This document shows positions 11,163 to 22,159 of a DNA stretch of 64,000 nt, piece by piece. The notes under the pieces were generated by a model, which did no database searches, had not been told where the DNA came from, and saw only the letters and a program-made list of their open reading frames with translations. A program made the translations under genes and the position numbers. The DNA is from Cyanodermella asteris (lineage: Eukaryota; Ascomycota; Lecanoromycetes; Ostropales; Stictidaceae): assembly GCA_900618795.1 (NCBI GenBank), contig UYJD01000002.1, forward strand, positions 1,938,908 through 2,002,907, written 5' to 3'. Numbering within the stretch: the first letter of the stretch is position 1; each line of letters opens with the position of its first letter.

Positions 11163-14100
11163 TCATCTAGCCTTTTTGCTTCCACGTCCGCCCCTACTGC
11201 TCTTGTTTCCACCGCCTCCCTTGCCTTTGCCAGTATCCTTCCCTCCGCCGCTGACCACCACCCTGCAACTCTTTACGGGAACAACACCGACGACCTCGAC
11301 ATCCTTCAATCCCTTGATCAGTTCGCCCTCTTTCCTCAATGTTTGCTCCTCCGCAAATCGCTCATCTTCTGGGGCTGGTAGTCTCTTTTTCTCTCGAGCT
11401 GTGATATCCTTCTCCCAGCTTCCGAGTATTTCTCTCACAGCTTTGCCCTTCTTCTGACCGCCGGGCTGCATTTTCACACGCCACTTGAGCTTGGCGCCAA
11501 TTGCATCCCATGGCCCACACACGACAAGCACATCCTCGATTTCGTCGCCGGGGAGAGGAGAGCCTATGTAGTTATCGACGATCTTGAGATCTGCAGTCTC
11601 GCCATCTGCATCGTCGTCATCTGGTATCTCGCCCTCGAGCCTCTTCAGGCGGGCCTCCTCGGCTTCTTTCCCGCTCTGCTGAGCTTTGCGATGCTGTTCG
11701 CGGCGACGCTCCTTTGCCGCGGCCTCGGCGGCAGCTTTGGCTGCCTTATCTTCGGCTTCTTGTTTCTTCTCCTGTCCTTTGACCGAGCCGAGCAGCTGCA
11801 GAGCAAGCGCACGATCTTCCTCGTCCTGCCAGGCGTACTTGTTCTTCATCTTAGACTTCTTGCCCTGCTTGCCTCGCACAGGTAGTGTGGTCGTTGTCTT
11901 AGTTGACTGGGCTGGCGTTGACGTGCCAGGTGTCATAGCCTGTGTGCTGGCCACAGAAGAGGTCTCCAAGCCGTGTTCCGGGTCTTCACGTTCAGACGCC
12001 TCGCCGTTTTGGGACTCCTCGTCGGTGTCTTCGGCTGCAGCTTGACTTTGCAGAGGGTTCCGATATGTCTCGGCGTTTTCGCCATCCTCTTGTTCGACCT
12101 CTGACGCAGACCCGTCATCGCGTGTCGTTGCAGCCTCCTCCAGGGGCTCTACCACTGGCTTGGCTGAATCTTCGGGTGCTTCTGTTTCCTCCTTGGGATC
12201 GCTTTTTCCTGGCTCTGGTTGCGAAATGTCGCCCAAAGGCACACGGTTCCGTCGATGTCTTGCTATGCTATTATCGCTAACTTTAAACATGACACCAAAT
12301 CCAAGGAGCAGTTGCGCAGGTGGGAGGTGGTTCTTTTCTCCGCTAATATGGAAATGGCCTGCGCCCAAATACTCCCCGTTAGGTGCGAGCTTGGAGACAT
12401 TCTTCGCGTCCACCCACCACGCGCCCATCACGGCCTTGCTATCCCACGCATCTGAAGATGCGACACAGAAAGAGCTAGCTTGCGCCAGGGTCGAGAGAGG
12501 AATGGGAGCGCTACCGAGCTCAGGCTTGTTCTTGACCACAATGTTAGTTGCACGATTCAGGTCAGCATGGACCCATACGTCGCCTTTCCCAAGGTGGCGT
12601 TTGTACAGAATATCTGACTGAGTATCGTCTTTCGAGCCAAGGATAAGGTAGCCTTCAGATGAGATGAAATAAAGGAAATTTTCGAACCAAAGCTTGGGAC
12701 GGACGGCTCGTAGGACTGCCTTTTCCTGAGCCAAGCCCTTCTTGAGGTCGATCTGAACCTTCTTCTCGTGCCGTTTCAGTGCAGCTTCAGAAGCGTCCAG
12801 AGTCTTCTCCTGCTTGACCGCGGCAGTCTTCTTCTGGTCATAGTATGTAGTCGCGTTTGCGTAAGCCGTCAGTGACAGATCGACGTCAATTGTCAGCGAT
12901 TCGTCTTTGCCCCTCTTATCGGCCTTTGTTTGTGCATTTTCCTTGTCCTCGGCGTCATCATCCGATTCCGATGCTTCGCTATCCGTCTCGTCTTCGAAAA
13001 ACCCCTCATCCTCAAACGCCTCCTCTTCCCCGAGTAGTAATGTGATTGTGTTCTCGTGGAGCTTCAAAGGTAGTTTGATAATTTTGGCGACTGGGTTCTG
13101 TCTGGCCTGTTCGTTTTCTATGAGTCGCCCAATGTCTTCCCAGTCCATGCCCTGCGCGATCAGACCATTCACAGCTGCTGTTGCTTCCTCGACACGCTGG
13201 ATGTTGGCCTCCAACGCCTGCGCTTTCCGAACATTCAGTTCTTGCACTTGTTGCAGGCCTCCTATCCGCTTCTCATGGTCCAGTCGTGCTGATTCGATCT
13301 TGCGTTGCGCATTCAGCTCTCGTTCTGTGAGTCGCGAAGCCAGCTTCTGCGTTTCTAACGAGGAGAAGAAATCGTCTACAGCCTTGTTGAAGCCCACTAT
13401 CTCGATGATGCTGTTGTCGCCAGTATCGAATTGCCGCGGTCGAAAAGGGTGAAAATCTTCATACACAAGCCCGATGTTCTCTTTGTCGACTTCTTCGCCC
13501 TCTGCTTGCTTGGGGCCTTGCTTGGCGGGCTTCGCGATGATGTAGCCTCTGCTTGGACTCGAGCGGACGATTTCCTCCGTCTGCTGCTTCGCCTCTTCAA
13601 GCACATCAAGCAGCCTCTGAAGCTTCTCATCGTCCTTCAAGATATCTTCCGGCATAGTCGTAGAGTCGAACTGTCGCACCTTGAAAGCGTGATCCAGCAG
13701 GGCGGGTGGAAACTCAGGAACGGACATCGCGAGAGCCCGCCTGAGCGCATCTCCGGGCTTCTTCTTCGCTTTCTTCGAGGAAACTGCCTGCGCATTCTTC
13801 TCGATCTGCTTCTCCAAACCTGTCTTCAACCGGTCTAGCGTCAAGGGGGGTATTCCACTAGCATTCTGCCTGTTTTCCAACGAGTATGTGAAGCCTTCCC
13901 GAATCTCTTCCTCGCCCGCGCCAGCTGGGACTCGTCGAAGCAGCGCCAGCACCTTCAGGTCGGGGTCCGTGAGTATGATGTTTCCACCTGCATAGAACTC
14001 CAGAAATAGTCTGTAGCTGCCATCGCTGAAAGCAAATTCGATGATTCGGTCCGTTCCAATCTGGGCTATCGATGTCACCCGTCTCGTCTTGAGGAATTTG

Positions 14101-14389
14101 CGCAGCCGGGTAACGAACGCTGACGGTGCGGCGGCTGTGGTGCGGGCGAAGCTGGTCAGGTGGCAGCGAAAGCCACTGTCTATGAGAAGCTGTTCACGTT
14201 GTCCTGGCTTTTGAAATTTGAGGAGAAAGATTCGAGAGGAGAGGTCATAAGCATTAGCTAGACGGAGACCGCATAGTGTTTCTGAAAGCTCATGCGCAAT
14301 AACCTGTACGAAAATAGTATTAGCACTGCGACGAGAAGTTGGTTGTCGAGCTTTACCTTTACGTCCAGAGACGAGAATCTTTGCTTCAT
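11163..14389 (-). CDS. RQC2: Ribosome quality control factor Rqc2 (NEMF/Tae2, NFACT family)
   Basis: Binds the stalled 60S subunit with peptidyl-tRNA, recruits Ltn1 and directs template-free CAT-tail synthesis. A 33-nt first exon (14389-14357) coding MKQRFSSLDVK joins exon 2 (14303-11163) across a 53-nt intron, giving 1057 aa. The N-terminal NFACT-N domain keeps Asp9 and the Asp-Arg pair at residues 96-97 (TDRI), equivalent to yeast D9/D98/R99. A coiled coil lies in the middle, then the NFACT-R (DUF814) domain with ILYKRHLGKGDVWVHADL. An acidic and Lys-rich linker and the NFACT-C domain (VLVVCGPWDAIG ... LKWRVKMQPG) end the protein, with a basic Gly-rich tail. All diagnostic parts are present. 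The start follows from the exact match to the MKQR-x-S-x-LD family N-terminus. Confidence 0.96.
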
Positions 14390-15967
14390 TCTGCAAAGCA
14401 AGGGCGTGTCCGTCGCGAGGTCACAGGGTTCATATGAGCGAAAAACGTTTCACCCGATGATGTGGCGGACTCGACCTCTTCATGTGTGTAAGAGGCACGC
14501 GTCCTCGAATCCCACTAGACGAGCATGACGTAGTAGCTGCTGTCTCGACTTCCATCGTGAAGAGAGACGATTCACGTCTTTAACGTTTGTCTGTATGCTC
14601 TGATGCATAAGTATTCACGTCCCGGTAGTCACGCCGAATTCTATGTCTCATCTGGAACGTGTGAAACCTCGACGTACGCGTTTGCATATGCGGCAGCATC
14701 GGCGAATGATTTCATGGCTACGTTGCTTCACCATCTGCTTATTGAAACACGCTCTTGCAATACAGACCTGCACACTTGCACCATTACTCGTGCCAAGGAG
14801 TATTTGCATTCAGCTATCAGTATTCACTCTGGTGGTCCAGAGGCAACTCAGAAGGCATCAATAGAATTAGCTCCGAATAGACCTCATCAATGATCTGTGG
14901 TGTACTAGTCTTTTAGAACCCCACCAAGTCGGCCTTAAGCTCAAAGATAAGAAGCTAGGAGACCACACGCCGAATTCCGCTACGTAGGCTTGTCGACCAG
15001 CTGAACGGCGTCGTTGTCAATGTGGTGGTAGAGTATACATGTGCGGGCTTGGTCGAACTTTCAGGATTTTCCTTTTTTTGAGGGCCAAGAATATAAGCAC
15101 CAATTCGCAGCCGGACGGGACATTGGCATTCAAGCCTGATGGCTACCACCTGACTCTCGGCTGACCCCCTCGAGACGACTAAGTTGCATACAGGAATCAT
15201 ATATTTCAGGACCTGTGTCGAGTCGGGTTCCTGTAGTTCGCATCCAATCGCGCAGAAAGCGGCTGCTGGTCCAATCGACGACCCAAACCAGCATAACGTC
15301 ATGCACTCTAGCCGCGGAAAGCTGAAGGGCTGGCTGAAAAGCCGTTGCAACCACTCTTGAATGTCGCACTACAGACGGATGACAGAACTAGAGGACACTG
15401 TACTAGCTACGAACGAGGACTTCTTGTTCGGCGGGCTGGACGGCACATGGGGAGAACTTGCATCCTTGATCTGAAGCGGGAGACATGTTGCTGACACAGC
15501 CATAGTAGCGGCTTGGCAACAGGAAAAGCTTGGGCGAGAAGAAGGCATATCTGTCCACGAGGATAGAGACACGCTATATACTCCTGTGCCTGTCATGGCG
15601 GGCTTAATACCAAATTTCTTATCTCTTCGGGCCTTTTCTTCGCGCCATCTCCGATGGTTTGCCTGGGGAGTCGACGGAAAAAGATACTCGGTGGCTGGTG
15701 GACGCCAATCACCGCCGCCATGCTCGTGCCGAGCCTGACCATGACATCGATATACAGATAGAGTTGAGCCCCAGATCGGATCGAGACGTCAGCTCGCTGT
15801 CCCATCTTACCCCTTGCAGTCAAGGCTCATACCCAGCCGCCTATGTTCCTGGCTCGAGTTGGTTGTGACTGTCACCAGATGTCGTCATATACTTCCTTGT
15901 GCCGGGATTGACAAGGACTGTCAGGCACATTGAAAATCGCATCCTATGGCTATGCGAATCGAGAATC
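14390..15967. other. Divergent intergenic region upstream of RQC2 and photolyase
   Basis: About 1.6 kb with no recognised gene. Short frames on both strands (for example 14603-14893 and 15369-15596) lack family features. It presumably carries the photolyase promoter; no light-response element was identified with confidence. Confidence 0.45.
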
Positions 15968-17824
15968 ATGCCTTTTAATCCCCTTGTATTTGCTTGCCGT
16001 GCTTCTCGTCCCCTTAAGCCCTATTACAAGCATCCCCTCCCTTTGCCAACATCCTCTCGCTGTATAGCATCGGGTATACTCTCACGCCTCGTAACCTCAG
16101 CAGCTTTAGTTTTAGCACACGTCCAAGTACTTCGACGACCCCGGTCAGATACATCATCGCTCACTCATCACCAACGGCGCGTCTTCTATTCGTCGTACAG
16201 CATGTCCAAACGATCCGAGCACCCAGTCAGCGAAGACCACCCCGAACTTAAGCATCCCAGCACGAAGGTCGCCAAACAGATTGACGGTCCTGACACGCCA
16301 TATACTAAGCTTGTCTCGGCCTTGGACGAGCAGCAAGAAGCAGCGGAGGTGACGGGTGTTGCGCATTGGTTTCGCAGTAAGGATCTTCGGATACAGGACA
16401 ACAAGGCTCTTCATGCTGCATCACAGCTGGCGAAAGAGAAGAACTTGCCTTTGGTCACATTTTACCTCAACTGCGCCAAAGAGTTTGAGTGGCATGGTAC
16501 CAGCCCGGCCAGGACAGACTTCATCCTTCAAGCGCTTGAGCATATGCAAAAAGAGCTGAAGGAGCTCAACATACCACTTGTCATTCTGGACGCGGAGGAG
16601 CGTCAAGACAAAGTGCCAGAAGTGCATCGTTTCGTACAGGACCACAAGATCTCGAACCTGTTCGCCAACTTCGAGTATGAAGTTGACGAGCTAAGACGTG
16701 ATCTTGCCCTTGTACACAATTTTACCGGAGATGTACAGATGTCGTTGTATCATGATCAGACCATTATGGAGCCCGGCACCATGGTTTCTGGCTCCGGCAA
16801 GCCACAAAAGGTTTTCACGCCCTATCACGCTCACTGGTTGGATATTGTCAAGGATGACCCATCCCTTCTCGATATTGTTCCAGCACCAGTCGCCAATGAC
16901 GAGGCGGTGACCAAGTCTCTGTCCGAGCTCTTTGACACAAAAGTGCCCTCAGCACCAGCGTCGAAACAATTTGCGTCGGAGGATGATAAGAAGCGACTTC
17001 GAGGTTTGTGGCCGGCTGGTCACGACGCTGGTATCGAGCGTCTGCACGACTTCATTCAGAACAAGCTCTCGGATTATGCCGCCACCAGATCCAACCCTGC
17101 CGAGGACTCGACCTCACGTTTGTCGGCGTACTTTTCTTCCGGGCAGGTATCCGTACGTGAAGCGCTATCGGCGATACGCAAGCATAACGACAATTCAGCC
17201 GACTTCACGCCAAATGGGTCGTCGAAGGGCATCGCATCATGGGTGCGAGAAATCTGCTTCCGCGAGCTGTATCGCCAGATGACGGTGGTCGTCCCCCATA
17301 ACTCGATGAACTTGCCTCAGAACCTCAAGTTCGAGTATGTCAACTGGGAAAACGACGAGGAAGGCTGGGAGAAATGGTGCAAAGGCACGACAGGAGTGCC
17401 ATTTGTCGATGCTGGTATGCGCCAGCTCAACACGGAGGCGTACATGCACAACCGTCTGCGCATGAACGTCAGCAGCTATCTCACGACCAACCTGCTAATC
17501 GACTATCGTCGAGGCGAAAGATACTTTGCAGAGACGTTGATCGACTGGGATCTCAGCAACAACACGCAAGGGTGGGAGCCCAGCTACACCGTCTTCAACC
17601 CTACTAGTCAAGCCGAGAAGAACGACCCCCACGGCGATTACATTCGCAAGTGGGTGCCAGAGCTCAAAGACGTCCAGGGCAAAGCTGTCTTTGCGCCACA
17701 TGAGCGTCTCAGCAAGGATGAGTTTGCAAAACTTGGCTACCCCGAGCCTCATGTGGACTGGAAAGAAACAAAAGAAAGGGCGATCGAGCGCTTCAAGAAC
17801 GACATGGCTGGCGTGGAGCCATGA
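15968..17824 (+). CDS. PHR1: Class I deoxyribodipyrimidine photolyase
   Basis: Repairs UV-induced cyclobutane pyrimidine dimers using light, with FAD as the catalytic cofactor. The gene is a single exon. From ATG 15968 the protein has 618 aa; an in-frame ATG at 16202 (MSKRSEHP) would give 540 aa. The extra 78 residues are basic, Ser/Arg/Leu-rich and almost acid-free, which suits a mitochondrial presequence, so dual targeting from two starts is plausible. The antenna-binding N-terminal domain starts at VAHWFRSKDLRIQDNKAL. The FAD domain has REICFRELYRQM, FVDAGMRQLNTEAYMHNRLR and the WDLSNNTQGWEPSY segment. The tail NPTSQAEKNDPHGDYIRKW is typical of fungal photolyases. Open reading upstream of 15968 begins only with GTG and was not used. 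Confidence 0.93.
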   Translation: MPFNPLVFACRASRPLKPYYKHPLPLPTSSRCIASGILSRLVTSAALVLAHVQVLRRPRSDTSSLTHHQRRVFYSSYSMSKRSEHPVSEDHPELKHPSTKVAKQIDGPDTPYTKLVSALDEQQEAAEVTGVAHWFRSKDLRIQDNKALHAASQLAKEKNLPLVTFYLNCAKEFEWHGTSPARTDFILQALEHMQKELKELNIPLVILDAEERQDKVPEVHRFVQDHKISNLFANFEYEVDELRRDLALVHNFTGDVQMSLYHDQTIMEPGTMVSGSGKPQKVFTPYHAHWLDIVKDDPSLLDIVPAPVANDEAVTKSLSELFDTKVPSAPASKQFASEDDKKRLRGLWPAGHDAGIERLHDFIQNKLSDYAATRSNPAEDSTSRLSAYFSSGQVSVREALSAIRKHNDNSADFTPNGSSKGIASWVREICFRELYRQMTVVVPHNSMNLPQNLKFEYVNWENDEEGWEKWCKGTTGVPFVDAGMRQLNTEAYMHNRLRMNVSSYLTTNLLIDYRRGERYFAETLIDWDLSNNTQGWEPSYTVFNPTSQAEKNDPHGDYIRKWVPELKDVQGKAVFAPHERLSKDEFAKLGYPEPHVDWKETKERAIERFKNDMAGVEP

Positions 17825-19429
17825 AAATAGCTATCAATGCGTTGTTGAGTGGATGATTTGCAAAACACCAAAAAGTGATGGTCGTCGCTCTGCAAAGGGG
17901 TGGAGTCGTGACCAACGAGCGGCGTGGCCTGGCTTCACTAACGCGGATGTGGGTGCGGAACACCAGGCCGGACTAAGCTGTTACCAAGCGAGTGTGCTGC
18001 GCCGTCGGGGAATGTCACCACCACGAACCATCAGCGGAGGCACATCGAGGGCATCGAGCGAGCGGCGGGACTTGCCTTCGCCAGGTTTCGGAAGCCTGGA
18101 ATGAGCGCCTGCCCAGTGGATGGGGCTGGTACAGCCTGCCATCACCACCACGAATTGTCGCCGAGGCACATCACCAAGAGGCATTTAGCTACCAGTTTAC
18201 GAACATGGCGAAAGATGCTGGAAAGGACATCATGAGATTCATTACTGGTCAAGCCTTCTTGGAAGGGCAGGAAGATATCGAGCGAAGGTATATGATTCAT
18301 TTTTACGCCAACCAAGTTCGCCTTCGGGCATCCGACAGACGACTTCAACAATTCGACAACTGGTCTAGTGGTACCACGCCTCAATAACAACGACAAGGTT
18401 CTGTGTTCGAATCCGAGTCAAGGCAGGTTTAGGGATGGGAGGGGGTGGAGGAGGCATGAGATTCGCTACGACCGAGCAGGGTGAAAGTGCTTAGGTAATC
18501 TGACCGCTAGAAAGCCCTTCCAAAGGTTGGGTAAGCAACAATCGTGCACAGGGGACATGGACGGCGGGCCGTAGGGTAATCGGTGATCGAGGGGCGTCTT
18601 CTCCGGAAAGACTCAACTCCGCGAACCCTCGGCCTTAGATCAACTCCTCTCGACCCGCAGATTATCTAAGCACTCGGAAAGGGCACGAGTGGGTGGAGTA
18701 AGGCAAGAACTTCGGGTTGGGCCGGTGAAATGTGGAAAATCGAAAATCAACAAAGTCGAATAAAAAATCCCCGTCCGGTGGGGGTTTCTATGGGGTCAAG
18801 ACATTTCCAAGTCTCGGCTGGCACTATAGTTTTGCCATTTTTCCGGATTCTCTTTTTCCCATTGCCATCTCATCGCAAGACGCCTTTCACACTACGTTTT
18901 ACAGCCCATTTGGTGCCGGCGGAAAGGGGTGTAATTCCAAGTTGCTGCGCGGGAGCGTCGAGGCATCACGTTGGAGAGGGATATGGTGATTCAGGAGGGA
19001 AGCCTTTCGCAAGCCGCGCCAGCTTTGCATGTCACAGTTTTTAGGTCCGTGAGTAGAAAATCAATGAAGTTAGACTGAATTGCCTCAGCGACCGTGTGCA
19101 AGGAATGCGTGACTGAAGTAGCTACCGTTCGGAGTTGATGGATGAGCATGAAGTCGGTTTAGCCTTCAAGCTCAGGACCCACAGCGGCTCGAGCCGCACT
19201 CCCACTCAACCCATCAACGCGACACCAGCAATGCGTTCAGCTTGAGGCACGTGAACGAAAGTGCTTTGGTATCTCACCACACAGGGCAGGGTTCGTGTCT
19301 GACAAGTTGCTTTTGAGTCACCTTGGTCCTGGGAGATCTGTCGATTTCTGCGTACACACAACACGTCCCGAATCTCGCGAGGTGGGAACGAAGCACAAAG
19401 TGCAAGGCGTATCTGACATTTGCGCAATC
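17825..19429. other. Intergenic, two imperfect repeats, no gene
   Basis: About 1.6 kb without a supported gene. Two similar about 30-bp stretches (near 18018-18047 and 18142-18171, both beginning caccaccacgaa and ending gaggcacatc) lie about 125 bp apart. A tRNA-like A-box/B-box pair near 18359-18415 does not fold as a tRNA. An ACGCGA core occurs at 19217-19222, about 210 bp before DCD1. Confidence 0.45.
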
Positions 19430-20630
19430 ATGTTCATCGGTCTATGCGGAGGTAAGCTCTCAAATCCTCCAAGCCGAAGCCGCGCTCAACCCAAGTTCTC
19501 ACAGGATCTTGCGCCGGCAAGCACTCGGTCGAAGACTACCTCGTCCAAACCTACAATTTCACGCGCCTCCGCCTCACGCGTTCCGAAACGAACTCGAGTT
19601 CATCCACCAAGCCCCTCCTCACGCCGGCCGACGATACAATCCGTCGCTTCAGCTCATTCGCCAGTCTCTACGACTTCGTCACCAAGAACTGGAACCAGCA
19701 CTGGGTCACGACCGACGTCTGCACCGCATCCGAGCTCGACCAGCTGTTCCTCCGACCCTTTTTCCTACTCATCAGCGTCGATGCTCCGATCACCCTTCGC
19801 TGGAGACGGCATCAAGCACGGTGTGAAGCGGCCGGAGCGCACTCGGGGTCTCTGGACGAGTTTGTTGCGGAATCCGACGAGAGACTGTTTGGGACCAAAG
19901 CGGGGACCGATACGCCTGGTCTGGCGGCCCTGCTCGACCGGGCTCAGGTTCGACTCGTGAACACTTCACCCAATCTCGATGCCCTGCATTCGGTTCTCGG
20001 CTCACTCGACCTGACGTCGGATCAGCGTCTCCGCCCGTCGTGGGACGCGTATTTCATGCAACTCGCCTCGCTCGCCGCCCAGCGCTCCAACTGCATGAAG
20101 CGCCGCGTCGGCTGCGTCCTGGTCCGCGATCGTCGCGTGGTATCTACGGGCTACAACGGTACACCGCGGAACGTGACGAATTGCAACGAAGGCGGATGTC
20201 CGCGCTGCAATTCTGGCCCTGGGAAGGGACATGGGCTGTCGACGTGTCTGTGCCTCCACGCGGAGGAGAATGCGCTACTTGAAGCGGGCAGGGAGAGGAT
20301 ACGCACGGGGACGAGCCTTTACTGTGACACTTGTCCGTGCTTGACTTGCAGCATTAAGATTGTGCAGGTTGGGATTGAGGAGGTGGTTTATCATCAGGGG
20401 TATAATATGGACGAAGAGGTAAGTCTTGAGGACTGGGACAAGCGGACTGGAGAAACACGGGCGACGTATGGAAAGTGTGGACGACTGACATTGTGCAGAC
20501 CGCGGAGATGTTCAGGACGGCTGGTGTCAAGTTGAGGCGGTTCTCACCGGTAGGTTACACACGGGCCCCCTTCAGATGGTACGCTGACGATTACCGTATA
20601 TAGCCCCAGCAAGGTCTTGTTCCTCTATGA
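19430..20630 (+). CDS. DCD1: Deoxycytidylate (dCMP) deaminase
   Basis: Zinc enzyme converting dCMP to dUMP for dTTP synthesis. Four exons, 19430-19451, 19505-20418, 20499-20549 and 20604-20630 (introns 53, 80 and 54 nt), give 337 aa (yeast Dcd1 has 312). The deaminase domain starts at RPSWDAYFMQLASLAAQRSN and carries CMKRRVGCVLV, GYNGTPRNVTNCNEGGCPRC, the zinc/catalytic HAEE in CLHAEENALLEAG and the second zinc motif CDTCPCLTC. The N-terminal 150 residues look like a nucleotide-kinase-type domain starting MFIGLCGGSCAGKHSVEDYL, with a P-loop-like GGSCAGKH. Yeast Dcd1 has a degenerate version (GVSGTKFCGCEDV). The short first exon was placed because it restores that glycine loop in phase. Identity is firm; the last 9-codon exon is less certain. 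Confidence 0.93.
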
Positions 20631-21209
20631 GAAGCCATACATGGCTTCAGGCACATCACCGGAACCACGACACCCCTATGTCAGCACACGAAGGGCCCAA
20701 TCAGGTCGAGAGGCCATGGCACCAAGACGCAGATCAAACACGCAAATCAAGTTGAATGGAGATATGCGCGCTGATAAAGTTCATAACACCATGCGGACGC
20801 AGGGCCGGAATCCCTAGCGCTACATTCACGTGCCCGAAGTGCACGTTGCAGACCGATTATTGGCGCCGATTTCGAACGGGGTTCCGACAAAACTTCAGAT
20901 GGCACGTTCAAGGAGCATCGGCATTTGTTTGGGGACTCCTAATTATCGGATCTATAACATGGGACTACAATGTAGGCGCTGGCTGGTGACACCTATCACA
21001 ACCTGGTGCCCGAAGTGTGTAGACACATCAAAGTTCAATGCACTGGACGGAATCTCCGATAAAACGAAGTGACCTTGGAAATGCCTGCAAGTACATATAG
21101 GCCGATGAGCGCCAGCATTTCTGACAACGCACTCAGACAACCATCTGCGACCACCAGCAGGTCCACCCTTCCTCTGAAAGTCAAGTTGTGCCCATCTTCT
21201 GTCGTCACC
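20631..21209. other. Intergenic, nothing recognised
   Basis: A 579-bp spacer between DCD1 and the short-chain dehydrogenase relic. Short frames only. Confidence 0.45.
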
Positions 21210-22159
21210 ATGGCCCCGCTGAAGACCGCGCAGAGCATCCTCGCCGCACCGACCTCTCTAACCGTCCACAACTCGACCTACCCTCTCATTGATCCCTCCC
21301 TCCATGCGAACAAACTTACAGGAAAGACCGTAACAGTGACTGGCGGCGGTAATGGTCTAGACACGGAGATCTCAGAGCGCTGCTTCGCCGCCGGAGCCAA
21401 CGTGGTCCTCGTAGGACATCGGTCGGAGCCAATCGACGACCTCGCAGCCAAACTCAACTCGCTCCGATCCGACGGCGCCCTCGCAGTTCCTGCAGACGTC
21501 GCAGATCCATCTGCTGCAGAGCGTGTCATGCAGGCTGCAATTGACAAGTTCGGCTCCGTTGACATCCTGGTGAACAACGCCGCCATCAACCGCATCTGTC
21601 CGTTTCTATCGGAGGATGACCTGGACTATTATTGGAAAAGTGTTCAAGGTCAACGTTCGGCGCCCAATGACTTTCGTGCACACGGCACTCAAGTACATGA
21701 AACCGCGTGATTCCGGCACGGTCATCACAATCAGCGGTACGCTGGCGTCCCCCGATCCGCCCTATCTCAGCTCATACGGCGCGTCCAAGGCTGCAATACT
21801 CAAGTTCACTCAGAGCGTCAGCCTCAAGCTCAAGAAGACCGAAGTTCGGCTCTTTTCTGTCCACCCGGGCTATGTGAAGACGGAGATGGAACTCGAGACA
21901 AGGCTTTTCCCGAGCTGGGCGGAAGGACCCTGGCGTCATGGAGTGGTTTGAACAGCTTGACAATATACTGGATCAGTCGATGGAACTGAGTGCCAGTACT
22001 TGCGTTGCGCTGTGTGTGGAAGAGGAGGCGCGGTTGTTGAACCGACTGTTTGTGAATTCTCTGAGTGACTTGGTGGAGATTCTGGCGGACGTGAGGCTTA
22101 GAAAAGAGAGTAGGGTTACCAAGGAGAAGCTTTATTGGCAGACATTGGATGAGCTGTGA
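21210..22159 (+). pseudogene. Short-chain dehydrogenase/reductase, frameshifted
   Basis: An SDR-family oxidoreductase whose reading frame changes twice. From ATG 21210 the first frame carries the cofactor-binding start GKTVTVTGGGNGLDTEI (family TGGGxGIG; the last Gly is Asp here), then ADVADP and DILVNNAAIN. Near 21640 the match continues one base off (VFKVNVRRPMTFVH), consistent with one extra A in the run tggaaaagtg. The second frame has ISGTLA and the catalytic SYGASK (Tyr-x-x-x-Lys), then VHPGYVKTEMEL. Between about 21890 and 21950 it shifts again, and the family-like end (KDPGVMEWFEQ ... VTKEKLYW) lies in the third frame until 22159. No GT-AG intron explains either change. A sequencing error could account for one, but two shifts plus the altered glycine motif point to a decaying gene. 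Confidence 0.8.

Noticed and set aside
15899-15967. Upstream extension of photolyase
   Set aside because: It begins with GTG, not ATG, and the residues are not family-like.
18352-18440. tRNA-like A box (tggtctagtgg) and B box (gttcgaatcc)
   Set aside because: The T stem pairs at only three of five positions and the sequences flanking the arms do not form an acceptor stem, so no cloverleaf is possible. At most a decayed tRNA-derived fragment.
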